The notes under the pieces are model-generated. The model did no database searches, was not told where the DNA came from, and saw only the letters and a program-made list of their open reading frames with translations. The translations under genes were made by a program, and so were the position numbers. Of a DNA stretch of 9,972 nucleotides, positions 1-8,754 are shown piece after piece. The stretch comes from an uncultured Verrucomicrobia subdivision 3 bacterium (lineage in GTDB: Bacteria; Verrucomicrobiota; Verrucomicrobiae; Limisphaerales; UBA11358), in NCBI GenBank assembly GCA_903921455.1, contig CAIXPZ010000279.1, forward strand, positions 1 through 9,972, in the 5' to 3' direction. Every line of letters begins with the position of its first letter. Position 1 is the first letter of the stretch.

Positions 1-1
1 G

Positions 2-3000
2 GTGGTGAACCACGCCATCGTTTTGCGCTCGTTGCGCACGTCCTACATCGTCACCCAGACCGGTGACTATGATCCCACCTCGACCAATGTGGTTCCCGGC
101 ACGTTGCGCGATGCCATCGCCCACGCCCGCAGCGGCGACCATATCACCTTTGACATCCGCGCTACGGCGACCAATCTGCCAGCCTATCCGGCGGCCATCA
201 CGCTGACATCGCCGATTGTGTTGAACAGCGACATTGTTTTCGATGGCCCCGGCGCGGACCAGTTGACCATCTGCGGCGACACGAATGTTTCGGGTGGCGT
301 CCAGTTGTTCACGGTGAATGCCAATGCGACGATGAACCGGCTGGCATTTGCCAACGGCCACGCGTCGTTCGCGGGCGGTGCGTTTGAAGTGACGCTCACC
401 GGCAGTTTGAATTTGAGCTACTGCGCCTTGAATAATTGCCAGGCGGATTTCTGGGGCGGCGCGGTGGACGTGGACGGCGGCGTATTGAGCGTGGATCACT
501 GTTTCTTCCAAGGCAACCACACCAGCTCGTCCGTGGGACAAGGCGGCGGCGCGGTCTCGCTCTACACCGACTTGGCGTGCTCGTTTGCCAACACAACTTT
601 TGCGACCAATCATCAGGACGCCGTGGGCGGTCTTGGTGGTGGCGCGCTGTATGCCGAGGATTTGGATCCGGGCACGGAGTTTGATGTCTATGTGTTGAAC
701 TGCACTTTCCACGACAACGTGGACGCCGCCGGTCACGGTTCTTCCATCCGGCCGAATGTGTTCAACACCTTCGTTCTGGTTCAAAACACTATCGTGGCGG
801 ATGGTCGCGGCAAGAACATCGAGATGGATCAGAGCGGCGCGGTGATTTCCTTGGGCGGAAATATTTCGGACGACAATACACATTCCATTTTTTCCGCCGG
901 CGGAGCGTCGCAGGACAATTTTATTTTCACGCCGCCGCTGGATCAGACCAACATTCTGGCCACGAGCCTCATCGCCGCGCTGGCCAACAACCAAGGCCCG
1001 ACGCTGACGTATGCGGTGTTGCCAGCGGGCAATGCAGTGAACAAAGGCCTTGCCAGCGCGCCGGCGGCTTCCGTGCTCGGCACCGACCAGCGCGGATATT
1101 TCCGCAGCGGCACGGCGGACGTGGGCGCATTTGAGCTGAACGCTTCGCAGCGCCTCATCATCGAGGAAATTGGAATGAATCCGGCGAACGGCGTGGATCA
1201 GTTTATCGAATTTTATGTCCCGCGCGACTCGGCGGCGTTGGATGTCGCCAACCTTCAGGTTTTTGTGGATGGCGTCTGGCGGCATACCTTTGCCAGCCAA
1301 GTGCTCCAGCCCGGTCAGGCGTTGGTGCTGTGTTCCAGCAACGCCACCACCAACGTCACCGGCACCGTGGTGTTCAGTCAAATTGCCGTCACCAATTTGG
1401 CGTTGCAAGCGGAAGGCGGATTGATTTCGGTGGTGAACCCCGCCGGCCAGACTGTGTTCACGGCGGATTATGTCGGCGCATTTGTTTCGTCCGACACCAA
1501 CGAGAGCCAATATCTCTCGGCGGCCAACCAGACCATCATGCTCTCGCCGCAGTTCCAAGGTGTGTTCCTGCCTTTCCAACTCACGGCCAACGCCAGTGGC
1601 TTGACCAATGTCACATGGAAAGGCCCCGGTTATTTTGCCGATGGCCTCAAGCCGCTTAACGGCGGCAACGCTCCGCCTTCGGCTTATCCCGATTTGAGTG
1701 CCACCGATGCGCACACGGTCATTTCGGCGATTCCAGTTTTGGCGAATGATATTGATCCCGACATCACCGACACGCTCCATGTCGTGTGGGTCGGCACCAA
1801 CGGCCCCGTCAGCGTGACGAATCTCATCGGCTTCAGCCAACTGGGGGCGATGGTAACCATTGTTTCCAACGGTGCCAGCATCAGCTACGACCCGACCGTC
1901 TCGCCGATTTTACAGGCGTTGCCGCAGGGTGTCATCACGAACGATTCGTTCCAATATACGATTCTGGATTACTCCAACAACATCGCGCAGCACTATCGCG
2001 GCACTAACGACACGGACACAACTTCCGCCACCTACTTGAACAATCTGGCCAAGGCCACGGCCACCGTCGGTGTCATTGTGATTGGCGTGAACACTGCGCC
2101 TGCGCCGCAAAATGACGGCACCAACACCGCCGCCATTCTGACGACGGCGGAAAACGCGGTGCTCGATTTCACCACTGCCAACAACATTTTGTCGAACGAC
2201 ACCGATGTGAACAGCGATGACGTCAACACTAACATCAACATCATTGCCATCAACGCTACCAACGGTTTCGTGCCTTACTTGAGCACGATCACCACTGCGC
2301 TCGGCGCGACGGTGACACTTGATATTCGCTTCGATCGGAACCAGGCGCACATCACCTACAACCCGACCAACTCGGCGATTCTTCGCGCGCTCAATTGGAA
2401 TCAGGCCACCAACGACACATTCTATTATTCCGTGCAGGACAGCCACGGAGCCATTGGCACGGCGGCCATTAAAATCACTGTCACCGGTGTGGACAATGCG
2501 CCGGTAGCCAATCCCGATTCGCTGACCACGGACGAGAACACTCCGCTCACCGTGCCACACGCGTTCTTCCTTGCGAACGACACGGACGTGGATAACGGTC
2601 ATATCTTGACCATCACCAGTGTGTCGCCGACCAGCGCCTACGGTGCGAGCGTGACGCTTGTCGGCACGAACCTTGTCTATAATCCGACGGTGTCAACGAA
2701 CATCCTGAACGCGCTCGCGCGGAAGGAATTCTTGACCGACACATTCACTTACACCATCACCGACGATAACAATCTGACCAGCACCACCAACGTGACGGTG
2801 TTGGTTACCGGGGTGAACGACGCGCCCATCGCGCAGGCGGATTTTTACACGACGAACGAAGATTCGTTGCTCACAATCTCCGCCGCGAACGGCGTGCTGG
2901 CCAACGACCATGACCCGGACACGCACGATTTGATCCGCGTCATTCCGTTCACCACCAACACCCTCACTTCTTGCTACGCCACGAACGGCGGCGCGCCCAT

Positions 3001-6000
3001 GACGATGAACGCCAACGGCAGCTTTACGCTCGACCCGCGCGGCGCTTTCGACTGGCTGAAGCAGGGTGAAATTTACAACGACACGTTCAGCTACGTCGTG
3101 ATGGATCACAGTTTGAGCGTCGCCAGCGATGACAATTTTTCCGTCAACATGAGCACGTCGAACAACGTGCTGCCGGTGCTGGCGAACGATGTGGTGCTGT
3201 CTGCTGTTGGCGGCGCCTTCACCGTCGTCGGCGTGTCCGCGCCCGATCACGGCGGCACGGTCTCCATCAACGCTTCAAACAACGCCCTCATCTACACGCC
3301 CGCCGCCGGTTACGTTGGGCCGGAAACTTTCACCTACACGAATGCTGACGGACTCGGCGGCGGTGATTGGGCCAAGGTCAGCGTCACCGTGGCTGGCAGC
3401 GTGCTTTACGCGGTGAACGATGCGTTCACCGTGGCGAAAGGCACCACCAATTCTCTTAACCTGTTGGCGAACGATGTGATCATTCCCGCGACCGGCGCGA
3501 ACGTCAGCATCGTTGGTTTGATTGCAAGCAATCTGAACGGCACGGTGACGTTGAACGGCACTGGCCCTAATAATTCCGTCAACTACACGCCCGGAATTTC
3601 GGCGCCTTACACGGAGACGTTTGGCTACATCATCGCCAGCGGCTCGCTTATGGCGACCGGCTCGGTGACGGTCGCGGTGCTGGACCGCAGCGGCAGTTTG
3701 CCTTCGGGAAAGGATATTTTCACCCTGCTCGCGGGTAGCGCCAACAATCCGCTGAACGTGCTGGCCAATGACTTCATATTGCCCGGATCGAGCAGCAACC
3801 TGTTCCTGACCGGTTTCGATTCCGTCAGCAATCTCACCGGCACGGTGGTGAAAAATAACACCGGCACGCGGCTGCTCTACACGCCGCAGTCCGGCGTCAC
3901 CAGCGAGGCGGGCTGCCTGACTTATTATTTCGCCGACGGCCTGGGCGGCAGCGGTTCCAACAAGCTGAACATTCAGGTCGTGAGCGGCGGCTTCTTCGCC
4001 AACGACGATAATTTTGTCCTCTATAAAAACAGCACGAACACGCTGGCGGTGATGGTCAACGATGTGATTCTGCCGAATCTCGGCCAGACGCTTTACATCA
4101 GCGACATCGGCATCGGCACCAACGCGCCGACCCACGGCAGCGTCACCATTAACGGTGCGGGCACGGGTTTGATTTATGTGCCGACGAACGGTTATGCCAG
4201 CAGCGATGATTTCACTTACGAAATCACCGACGGCAGCCCGTCGCGCGCGCAGGGTCACGTCCATGTGACTATTCTCGACAACTCACGAATCCCTTCGAAT
4301 CCCGACTGCTATCGCGTGGCGCGTGAAAGCGCCAATAATTCCCTGCCGGTTTTGGCGAATGATTATTCTCTGCCGCTGGAGTCCGGTCCGTTCAGCATCG
4401 TTGGACTGGTCACCAACGGCGTCCACGCCACCATCGCGATCACTGGCACCAACAGCAACAACACGCTGCTTTACACGCCGAACGCCGGCTTCATCGGCCG
4501 TGATTCGTTCAGCTACATTTTTGCCGACAGCAACGGCAATCAGGGAACGAACTTTGTCGCTGTCACCGTGGGCAGCTTGGTGCCGCGCGATGATTTGTTC
4601 AACGTGGTTTCCGGGTCTGCGAACAATGTGTTGGATGTGCGTGCCAACGACATTTCCTTCCCGGACACGAATGCGCTGCGGAAAATTTACGGTCTGGTTA
4701 CGAATGGCTGCCTCGGCTCGGTGACGGTGAACAGCAACGCCACCTTGGTTTTGTATTCACCGACGAACGGCTTTACCGGCGTGGAAAAATTCAGCTACCA
4801 GCTTGCGGATGACACCACGAATTTGTTTACCGCCAGCGTGACGATCAACGTCGTGCGCGCCGGTTCCGACCGCGCCACGAACCTCGTCACCGTCGCCATC
4901 GTGGGCGTGAACGACATCCCGACCATCACCGGCGCGCAAAGCGGTTTCCACATTGATGACAAGCATACCGTGCAGCCGTTCACCAACGTCGTCATCGGCG
5001 ACCTCGACGAGTGCGGCTTCCAGACGAACACCGTCACCGTGAGCCTCGACGCCGCCGTGAAGGGCACGCTCACCAACCTCGGCGGTTTTGCGAACATTGC
5101 GCCGGGCGTTTATCAGATGAAAGATTCGCCGCCGAATATCACGGCGTCGTTGAAAACTTTGGTTTTTGTGCCGACGGAAAACCGCATCATCGTGCCGACT
5201 TCGGAACTGACGACGTTCACCATCACGGCGGACGACGGCTATGTCACCGCGCCGGTCACGAACAGCACCACGACCGTGCTGGTGGATTCCGTGAACGACG
5301 CGCCGGTAATTTCCGGCGCGCAGGGCGGCTTCCAGATCAACGACAAGCAGACGGTGCAGCCGTTCACCAATGTGGTCATCACCGAGGTGGACGATTCGAC
5401 GACGCAGTCGCTGAACGTCCACATCAGCCTCGATCTCGCTGCGAAAGGCGTGCTGCAAAATCTCGGCAGCTTCACCAACGCGGGCAATGGTGTTTATGCC
5501 ATGCAAGGCACGGCGGCGAACGTGACCGCGTCGTTGCAGACTTTGGTGTTTATGCCGACGGAAAACCGCATCACCGTGCCGACGACGGAAACGACGACGT
5601 TCACCATCAGCGTGAATGACGGCTTCACTCCCGCGCCGGTGACGAACAGCGACACGACGGTGTTTGTCACCGCGACGAACGATCCGTCCACGATTGTCGG
5701 CACGCAAGGCGGCTACCAGATCAACGACAAACAGACCGTGATGCCGTTTACGAACGTCGTCATCGCGGACGTGGATGATCTGACGCTCCAGCCGCTCAAC
5801 GTCACGGTGGCGCTCGACCTTGCCGCGAAAGGCGTGTTGCAAAACCTTGGCGGCTTCACCAATTCCGCGCCGGGCATTTACACGATGATTGGCGTGGCGA
5901 CGAATGTTACCGCTTCCGTCCGCAACCTCGTCTTCCGGCCGACGGAGAACCGCATCATCGTGCCGACTTCAGAAGTCACCACGCTGACGATTCTGGTGGA

Positions 6001-8587
6001 TGACGGATTCCAGTATCCGCTCATCACTAACGCGGACACGACCATCACTGTCACCGCGACCAATGACGCGCCGACCATCGCTGGCACGGCGACGAACAAT
6101 ATCACGGACAAACAGACGGTGCAGCCGTTCTCTACCGTGACCATCGGTGACGTGGATAATCTGGCCGCCGCGCCGCCGCAGCCGCAAACGCTCACGGTGC
6201 GCATCGTCATGGACAACCTCGACAAGGGCAGCCTGCAAAGCCTCGGCGGTTTCACCGTGGTGTCCAACGGCGTCTTCCAATTGACGGGCTTCGCGCCGGC
6301 GGTGACTTCGGCTATTCGCGGCATCTGGTTTGTGCCGGTGAATAACCACATCGTGGTTCCGACGCCGGCGGCGATCCATTTTGGCATCAGCGTGTCGGAT
6401 GGTTTCATGACCGCGCCCACAACGAATCTTGCGGTGGTCAACGTGACGCCGATCAACGATCCGCCGATCATCACCGGCACCGTGGCTGGCCAAGTGGTTT
6501 ATGACCGGCTGTCGCTGAATCCGTTCGCCGGCGTGCTGATCACGGAAGTGGACAACGATACGACGCAGGCGCTGCGCTGCACCATCACGCTCGACAGCGC
6601 GAGCAAAGGCGTGCTGACTTCGCTCGGCGGATTTACCAATGTGGGTGGCGGCGTTTATTCCTTCGGCACCTCGAATGGCACCATTACCGCCGCGATGATC
6701 ACGACGGCGTTGCGCGGGCTGGTGTTCACGCCCACGACGGCCAATCGCGTGACGCCCGGTTCGCCGGAGACGACGCGGTTCACGCTCCGCGTGGATGATT
6801 TCTTTGCGCCGACGGTGGTGGACACCAACACCACGGTCATCGCCTATGACCCGCTTAACGCCCTGGTCATGGCCAGCGACAAGACGGCGGGTGCCCAATT
6901 TGGCGCGGCGGTGGCGACGCTTCGCGATCTCGCGGTGGTCGGCGCGCCGAATGACTCGGTTGTCTATACCAGCGGCGGCTCGGTCTATCTGTATGCCCGC
7001 AGTCTGGATGGTTCCAACACTTGGACGCAGGTAAAAAAGATTTATGCTTCAGATGCGAGCGCGAATGATCACTTTGGCACGGCGGTGGCCATCAGCGGAG
7101 ATTTACTGGTGGTGGGATCGCCGTTTGCCGCCGGCAAGGTTAGTTCATCCGGTGCGGCCTATGTTTACGGCCGAAATCAGGGCGGGACGAACCAATGGGG
7201 TTTCGTGAAAAAGATTTCTGCCTCGGATGGTTCCATCAATGACCAGTTTGGCGGAACCATCAGCATCAGCAACACGCTGGTGGCGGTCGGCGCGCCGCAC
7301 GGAATCGTGGGCGGGGTGAATGCAGCCGGCGCGGTCTATCTGTTTGATCAGAACCAAACTGGCCCGGGCCAGTGGGGCTTGGTCAAGAAACTGACGTTGG
7401 CCAACGCGGCGACCTCGGATGCCTTCGGCAGTTCAGTTTCGTTGAGCGGTGACAATTTGGTGGTGGGCGCGCCCTTGGTGGATTTGACGAACGCGGTCAA
7501 TGGCGGCGCGACGTTCATTTATTCGCGCAACCTGACCGGTTCCAACCAATGGGGCTTGGTCAAGAAACTGACGCTGGCCAGCGCGGCGATCAACGATCAA
7601 TTCGGCACTTCGGTTTCGTTGAGCGGTGACAACCTAGTGGCGGCGGCACCGTATCTCGATTTGCCGGGCACGACCGATTCCGGTGCGGCTTATGTTTTTT
7701 CGCGCAACCAAGGCGGTGCCGAACAGTGGGGTCTGGTCAAGCAGTTGGCCTTGACCAACCCGGTGACGGCTGATCACTTCGGCAGTTCCGTGGCGATGGA
7801 TGCGGATACGATTGTGGTGGGCGTGCCCCAGCAGGATGGCACCAACGGCGTGGATTATGGCGCAGCATATTTGTTCAAGCAGAATCAGGGTGGCAGCAAT
7901 GTTTGGGGACAGGTGGACAAACTGTTGCCCGCCACCGTCGGCCAGAATGACTACTTCGGTTGTGCGGTCGCCATCAGCCAGAACACGGTTGCGGGCGGCG
8001 CCTACAACAGCTCCGGCATCGGCCAGCATTACGGCAATGCGTATATGTTCCGCATCTTCTACGACAATGCGCCCGAACTCCTCCTGCCGGTCGCCAATCA
8101 ATCATTGGTGGTGGGTGTGCCCTTCACCTTTACGATGCCGGCTGGAGCGTTTGCCGACCCGGATATTGGCGATATGCTCGCCTACGGCATCACGGGCAAT
8201 CCATTGCCGGCCTGGTTGAATTTCGACCCGCTCACCGGCATCTTTTCCGGCACGCCCACCGCCGTCGGCTATTATTACATCAACCTCGCGGCCACCGATA
8301 TTTACGGCACGAGCACTACCAATCAATTCCTGATCACTGTGACCACGACGAACCAGCCCAATTTTAATCTCCTGTCTGCCCGCGCTGTGACCGCATCTCA
8401 CAACAAGGTGCTGGCCATGAATTTCACGGGAATGCCCGGCTCCAGCTATCGGTTGCAACAAACCACCAACCTGATCAACGCGATCTGGACGGATGTATCC
8501 ACCCAAGTCCCCGACGTCAACGGCTTGATCTCCGTCAGTGTCACCAATCCGCCGTCAACAGTGTTTTACCGCATGGTGACGCCTTGA
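2..8587 (+). CDS. Giant modular secreted/surface protein, 5'-truncated by window edge
   Basis: At least 2861 residues, ending at TGA 8585-8587. The frame is open from the first bases; the GTG at 2 is probably internal, because no signal peptide follows. Domains in order: residues 1-379, a right-handed beta-helix of the choice-of-anchor Q type (GTLRDAIAHARSGDHITFD near 33, closing GTDQRGYFRSGTADVGAFE near 360); about 384-550, lamin-tail-like (LIIEEIGMNP, FIEFYVP); 556-1040, four cadherin-like domains with VLANDIDPD-type motifs; 1041-1618, six Ig-like repeats; 1637-2284, five long repeats; 2289-2688, seven FG-GAP blades; 2690-2781, a putative Ig domain (LPAWLNFDPLTGIFSGTP); 2786-2861, the verrucomicrobial C-terminal module (SYRLQQTTNL, FYRMVTP). 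Such architectures in this family are exported; adhesion, carbohydrate binding or a structural role is inference. There is no enzyme signature with visible catalytic residues. The whole frame is rich in Asn and Thr. Coding is beyond doubt; the function is unknown. Confidence 0.95.
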   Translation: MVNHAIVLRSLRTSYIVTQTGDYDPTSTNVVPGTLRDAIAHARSGDHITFDIRATATNLPAYPAAITLTSPIVLNSDIVFDGPGADQLTICGDTNVSGGVQLFTVNANATMNRLAFANGHASFAGGAFEVTLTGSLNLSYCALNNCQADFWGGAVDVDGGVLSVDHCFFQGNHTSSSVGQGGGAVSLYTDLACSFANTTFATNHQDAVGGLGGGALYAEDLDPGTEFDVYVLNCTFHDNVDAAGHGSSIRPNVFNTFVLVQNTIVADGRGKNIEMDQSGAVISLGGNISDDNTHSIFSAGGASQDNFIFTPPLDQTNILATSLIAALANNQGPTLTYAVLPAGNAVNKGLASAPAASVLGTDQRGYFRSGTADVGAFELNASQRLIIEEIGMNPANGVDQFIEFYVPRDSAALDVANLQVFVDGVWRHTFASQVLQPGQALVLCSSNATTNVTGTVVFSQIAVTNLALQAEGGLISVVNPAGQTVFTADYVGAFVSSDTNESQYLSAANQTIMLSPQFQGVFLPFQLTANASGLTNVTWKGPGYFADGLKPLNGGNAPPSAYPDLSATDAHTVISAIPVLANDIDPDITDTLHVVWVGTNGPVSVTNLIGFSQLGAMVTIVSNGASISYDPTVSPILQALPQGVITNDSFQYTILDYSNNIAQHYRGTNDTDTTSATYLNNLAKATATVGVIVIGVNTAPAPQNDGTNTAAILTTAENAVLDFTTANNILSNDTDVNSDDVNTNINIIAINATNGFVPYLSTITTALGATVTLDIRFDRNQAHITYNPTNSAILRALNWNQATNDTFYYSVQDSHGAIGTAAIKITVTGVDNAPVANPDSLTTDENTPLTVPHAFFLANDTDVDNGHILTITSVSPTSAYGASVTLVGTNLVYNPTVSTNILNALARKEFLTDTFTYTITDDNNLTSTTNVTVLVTGVNDAPIAQADFYTTNEDSLLTISAANGVLANDHDPDTHDLIRVIPFTTNTLTSCYATNGGAPMTMNANGSFTLDPRGAFDWLKQGEIYNDTFSYVVMDHSLSVASDDNFSVNMSTSNNVLPVLANDVVLSAVGGAFTVVGVSAPDHGGTVSINASNNALIYTPAAGYVGPETFTYTNADGLGGGDWAKVSVTVAGSVLYAVNDAFTVAKGTTNSLNLLANDVIIPATGANVSIVGLIASNLNGTVTLNGTGPNNSVNYTPGISAPYTETFGYIIASGSLMATGSVTVAVLDRSGSLPSGKDIFTLLAGSANNPLNVLANDFILPGSSSNLFLTGFDSVSNLTGTVVKNNTGTRLLYTPQSGVTSEAGCLTYYFADGLGGSGSNKLNIQVVSGGFFANDDNFVLYKNSTNTLAVMVNDVILPNLGQTLYISDIGIGTNAPTHGSVTINGAGTGLIYVPTNGYASSDDFTYEITDGSPSRAQGHVHVTILDNSRIPSNPDCYRVARESANNSLPVLANDYSLPLESGPFSIVGLVTNGVHATIAITGTNSNNTLLYTPNAGFIGRDSFSYIFADSNGNQGTNFVAVTVGSLVPRDDLFNVVSGSANNVLDVRANDISFPDTNALRKIYGLVTNGCLGSVTVNSNATLVLYSPTNGFTGVEKFSYQLADDTTNLFTASVTINVVRAGSDRATNLVTVAIVGVNDIPTITGAQSGFHIDDKHTVQPFTNVVIGDLDECGFQTNTVTVSLDAAVKGTLTNLGGFANIAPGVYQMKDSPPNITASLKTLVFVPTENRIIVPTSELTTFTITADDGYVTAPVTNSTTTVLVDSVNDAPVISGAQGGFQINDKQTVQPFTNVVITEVDDSTTQSLNVHISLDLAAKGVLQNLGSFTNAGNGVYAMQGTAANVTASLQTLVFMPTENRITVPTTETTTFTISVNDGFTPAPVTNSDTTVFVTATNDPSTIVGTQGGYQINDKQTVMPFTNVVIADVDDLTLQPLNVTVALDLAAKGVLQNLGGFTNSAPGIYTMIGVATNVTASVRNLVFRPTENRIIVPTSEVTTLTILVDDGFQYPLITNADTTITVTATNDAPTIAGTATNNITDKQTVQPFSTVTIGDVDNLAAAPPQPQTLTVRIVMDNLDKGSLQSLGGFTVVSNGVFQLTGFAPAVTSAIRGIWFVPVNNHIVVPTPAAIHFGISVSDGFMTAPTTNLAVVNVTPINDPPIITGTVAGQVVYDRLSLNPFAGVLITEVDNDTTQALRCTITLDSASKGVLTSLGGFTNVGGGVYSFGTSNGTITAAMITTALRGLVFTPTTANRVTPGSPETTRFTLRVDDFFAPTVVDTNTTVIAYDPLNALVMASDKTAGAQFGAAVATLRDLAVVGAPNDSVVYTSGGSVYLYARSLDGSNTWTQVKKIYASDASANDHFGTAVAISGDLLVVGSPFAAGKVSSSGAAYVYGRNQGGTNQWGFVKKISASDGSINDQFGGTISISNTLVAVGAPHGIVGGVNAAGAVYLFDQNQTGPGQWGLVKKLTLANAATSDAFGSSVSLSGDNLVVGAPLVDLTNAVNGGATFIYSRNLTGSNQWGLVKKLTLASAAINDQFGTSVSLSGDNLVAAAPYLDLPGTTDSGAAYVFSRNQGGAEQWGLVKQLALTNPVTADHFGSSVAMDADTIVVGVPQQDGTNGVDYGAAYLFKQNQGGSNVWGQVDKLLPATVGQNDYFGCAVAISQNTVAGGAYNSSGIGQHYGNAYMFRIFYDNAPELLLPVANQSLVVGVPFTFTMPAGAFADPDIGDMLAYGITGNPLPAWLNFDPLTGIFSGTPTAVGYYYINLAATDIYGTSTTNQFLITVTTTNQPNFNLLSARAVTASHNKVLAMNFTGMPGSSYRLQQTTNLINAIWTDVSTQVPDVNGLISVSVTNPPSTVFYRMVTP
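1668..3121 (+). repeat. Four cadherin-like/VCBS-type domains inside the giant gene
   Basis: Four divergent domains of about 110-140 residues follow one another. Each opens with a linker of the type GVN-x-AP or GVDNAP and carries a calcium-site-like motif: VLANDIDPD, ILSNDTDVN, FLANDTDVD and VLANDHDPD. Each also has a late NDTFxYxxxD or TDTFTYTITDD strand. This is the classic pattern of bacterial cadherin-like and VCBS domains, which often bind Ca2+ and stiffen long extracellular proteins. Ca2+ binding here is inferred from the motifs only. Boundaries are approximate. Confidence 0.8.
3122..4855 (+). repeat. Six ~95-residue Ig-like (Big_9-type) repeats inside the giant gene
   Basis: Six tandem units share a pattern: a D-x-F-x-V opening (DDNFSVN, NDAFTVA, KDIFTLL, DDNFVLY, PDCYRVA, DDLFNVV), then SxNNxLxVLANDxxxP, a G-T/S-V-T-I-N strand, YTPxxGYxGxExFxY and a closing VTV strand. 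They lack the DxDxD part seen in the preceding domains and are shorter. The units are clearly homologous but have diverged in sequence, so this is an old expansion. They probably form a rod of beta-sandwiches. Confidence 0.8.
4910..6853 (+). repeat. Five ~128-residue tandem repeats inside the giant gene
   Basis: Units start with N-D-x-P at 4910, 5294, 5678, 6062 and 6455. The first three are each exactly 384 bases; the fourth is 393. The shared core is ITGxQxGxxINDKQTVQPF, then TNVVIxDVDD, SLDxAAKGVLxNLGGFTN, a short GVYxM strand, NVTASLxTLVF, PTENRIxVPTSE, TTFTIxVDDG and PVTNSDTT. Units 2 and 3 are the most alike. The pattern fits a beta-sandwich of the bacterial Ig/cadherin-like class, but I do not recognise a named family for it. 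Confidence 0.85.
6866..8065 (+). repeat. Seven FG-GAP blades (beta-propeller) inside the giant gene
   Basis: Seven units each contain an FG core (QFGAAVA, HFGTAVA, QFGGTIS, AFGSSVS, QFGTSVS, HFGSSVA, YFGCAVA), usually followed by a G-D-x-LVVGAP strand, a GAAYVY strand and QWGLVKK. From the third unit on, the repeat period is exactly 177 bases (KK or DK codon pairs at 7208, 7385, 7562, 7739 and 7916). Seven copies is the number expected for a closed integrin-alpha-like propeller. The DxDxDG calcium loops of integrin FG-GAP repeats are not seen. Ligand binding is an inference from the fold. Confidence 0.88.
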
Positions 8588-8593
8588 AATTAA

Positions 8594-8640
8594 ACGCGGG
8601 TATGCCATTTTGTCCGTCAGGGGCAGGACACTTTCCGCGT
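8594..8640 (+). terminator. Nested inverted repeats after the giant gene, possible weak terminator
   Basis: An outer pair ACGCGG (8594-8599) / CCGCGT (8635-8640) encloses an inner pair TGTCC (8611-8615) / GGACA (8626-8630). It starts seven bases after the stop codon, where transcription of the giant gene should end. There is no T run, so it is not a canonical intrinsic terminator and may be chance. Confidence 0.25.
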
Positions 8641-8673
8641 CCGAAGATTTAATGCAAACTAGAAGTTTAAGAG

Positions 8674-8718
8674 TGGTGCACCCATCAGGAGTTGAACCTG
8701 AAACCTGCTGATCCGTAG
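8674..8718 (-). pseudogene. 3' half of tRNA-Arg(ACG), 5' half missing
   Basis: Read on the minus strand: anticodon loop CTACGGA (8718-8712, anticodon ACG at 8716-8714), 3' anticodon stem TCAGC, variable loop AGGTT, T arm TCAGG-TTCAACT-CCTGA (8701-8685, five perfect pairs with a seven-base loop), 3' acceptor strand TGGGTGC, discriminator A and encoded CCA (8676-8674). U33 and a purine at 37 are present. ACG is the usual A34 anticodon of bacteria (tRNA-Arg, edited to ICG), which supports the identity. The required partner sequences, a GCTGA stem, a D arm and a GCACCCA acceptor strand, do not occur upstream (8719 onward); the match stops at the anticodon loop. It cannot yield a tRNA. It is best read as the remnant left when an element integrates into the 3' half of a tRNA gene. 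Confidence 0.88.
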
Positions 8719-8722
8719 GTTT
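8701..8722. other. Putative integrase attachment core (attR-like)
   Basis: An imperfect inverted repeat, AAACCTGC (8701-8708) and GTAGGTTT (8715-8722), matches at 7 of 8 positions across a six-base spacer TGATCC. It straddles the edge of the tRNA remnant at 8718/8719. Tyrosine recombinases bind such inverted core arms around a 6-8 bp overlap, and tRNA anticodon loops are known crossover sites. That this site was used is inference; the matching att copy and the integrase are not in the window. Confidence 0.5.
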
Positions 8723-8754
8723 GACCACCGCCATAATCGGCAATGAACACGGGC

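Noticed and set aside
1910..2602. 230-codon open frame on the minus strand
   Set aside because: Antisense shadow of the cadherin-like domains, with no ribosome site and no recognisable protein.
3275..4264. 329-codon open frame on the minus strand
   Set aside because: It lies wholly antisense to the giant gene; the translation is rich in Arg, His and Val with no domain pattern, as expected for a shadow of a GC-rich gene.
4757..5842. 361-codon open frame on the minus strand
   Set aside because: Antisense to the 128-residue repeats; its own internal repetition is inherited from the repeat units of the real gene.
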